Of a DNA stretch of 64,000 nucleotides, positions 63,954-64,000 are shown piece by piece; the stretch's first letter is position 1; every line of letters begins with the position of its first letter. Made by a program: the position numbers and the translations under genes. This DNA comes from Streptomyces sp. AV19 (GTDB lineage: Bacteria > Actinomycetota > Actinomycetes > Streptomycetales > Streptomycetaceae). The notes under the pieces were generated by a model. The model did not search any database. It saw nothing but the letters and a program-made list of their open reading frames with translations, and was not told where the DNA came from. The DNA lies in assembly GCF_015999245.1 (NCBI RefSeq), contig NZ_JAEAMR010000022.1, positions 672,098 to 736,097 on the forward strand, written 5' to 3'.

Positions 63954-64000
63954 AGTTCGGCGGCGTCCTACTCTCCCACACGGTCCCCCATGCAGTACCA
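63954..64000 (-). rRNA. 5S rRNA, 3' end (partial)
   Basis: The last 47 bases of a minus-strand 5S rRNA, read as GGTACTGCATGGGGGACCG... and ending GCCGCCGAACT, match the Streptomyces 5S 3' half. The rest of the rRNA operon lies beyond the right edge. Confidence 0.93.

Overview
This is a chromosomal window from a very GC-rich actinomycete, almost certainly a Streptomyces. The proteins, the G/C-dominated third codon positions and the gene order all point there. From memory, the order runs closely parallel to the S. coelicolor core chromosome from nrdJ-nrdR-lexA through hflX, rshA, dapF, miaA, miaB, gluRK-gluABCD, recX-recA, dpsB, clgR, rimO, ftsK and osaABC. It is mostly conserved housekeeping DNA with a few small accessory or degenerate genes. 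There is no prophage, transposon, CRISPR array or large biosynthetic cluster.

Layout. 0-2.8 kb: a cut-off histidine phosphatase, a TetR regulator, a YdbC-like protein and a VOC protein. 2.8-10.1 kb: a DNA precursor and damage block. The nrdR-nrdJ operon is preceded by a tandem pair of NrdR-box palindromes, lexA is divergent with an SOS box, and a DinG-type helicase follows. 10.2-13.1 kb: an IucA/IucC siderophore synthetase and a class III aminotransferase that has lost its PLP lysine. 13.5-25.8 kb: a secreted protease, hflX, an M1 peptidase, the (p)ppGpp enzyme rshA, dapF, and the tRNA-modification genes miaA and miaB, with an orphan antitoxin-like pair between them. 26.3-33.0 kb: a glutamate module. 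It holds a TAXI-type binding protein convergent with the gluR-gluK two-component system, and the divergent gluABCD importer. 33.2-36.1 kb: an FAD monooxygenase, then a cysteine-catabolism unit. That unit is a 28-codon Cys-rich leader peptide, cysteine dioxygenase and a rhodanese. 36.4-38.6 kb: recX-recA with an SOS-type operator and a DUF3046 gene. 39.4-45.2 kb: an alpha/alpha-toroid protein and a giant Lhr helicase. 45.2-50.4 kb: dps, clgR, the coupled rimO-pgsA-cinA unit and a RodZ-like protein. 50.6-63 kb: ftsK and the osmoadaptation genes osaB, osaA (a cytosolic hybrid kinase with about 11 tandem HAMP units) and divergent osaC. 63-64 kb: tRNA-Thr(GGT), a truncated DegT-type aminotransferase, and the 3' end of a 5S rRNA with its terminator.

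Main themes are DNA precursor supply and SOS response (nrdRJ, lexA, dinG, recA-recX, lhr), stress and osmotic control (rshA, hflX, dps, clgR, osaABC), and sulfur/amino-acid sensing (Cys leader with CDO, GluRK with gluABCD). The points most worth a second look are the putative cysteine attenuator at 35.0-35.15 kb, two aminotransferase-fold proteins lacking the PLP lysine, and the orphan TAXI protein beside the glutamate sensor. Function is inferred from translated motifs and remembered families; no database search was run.
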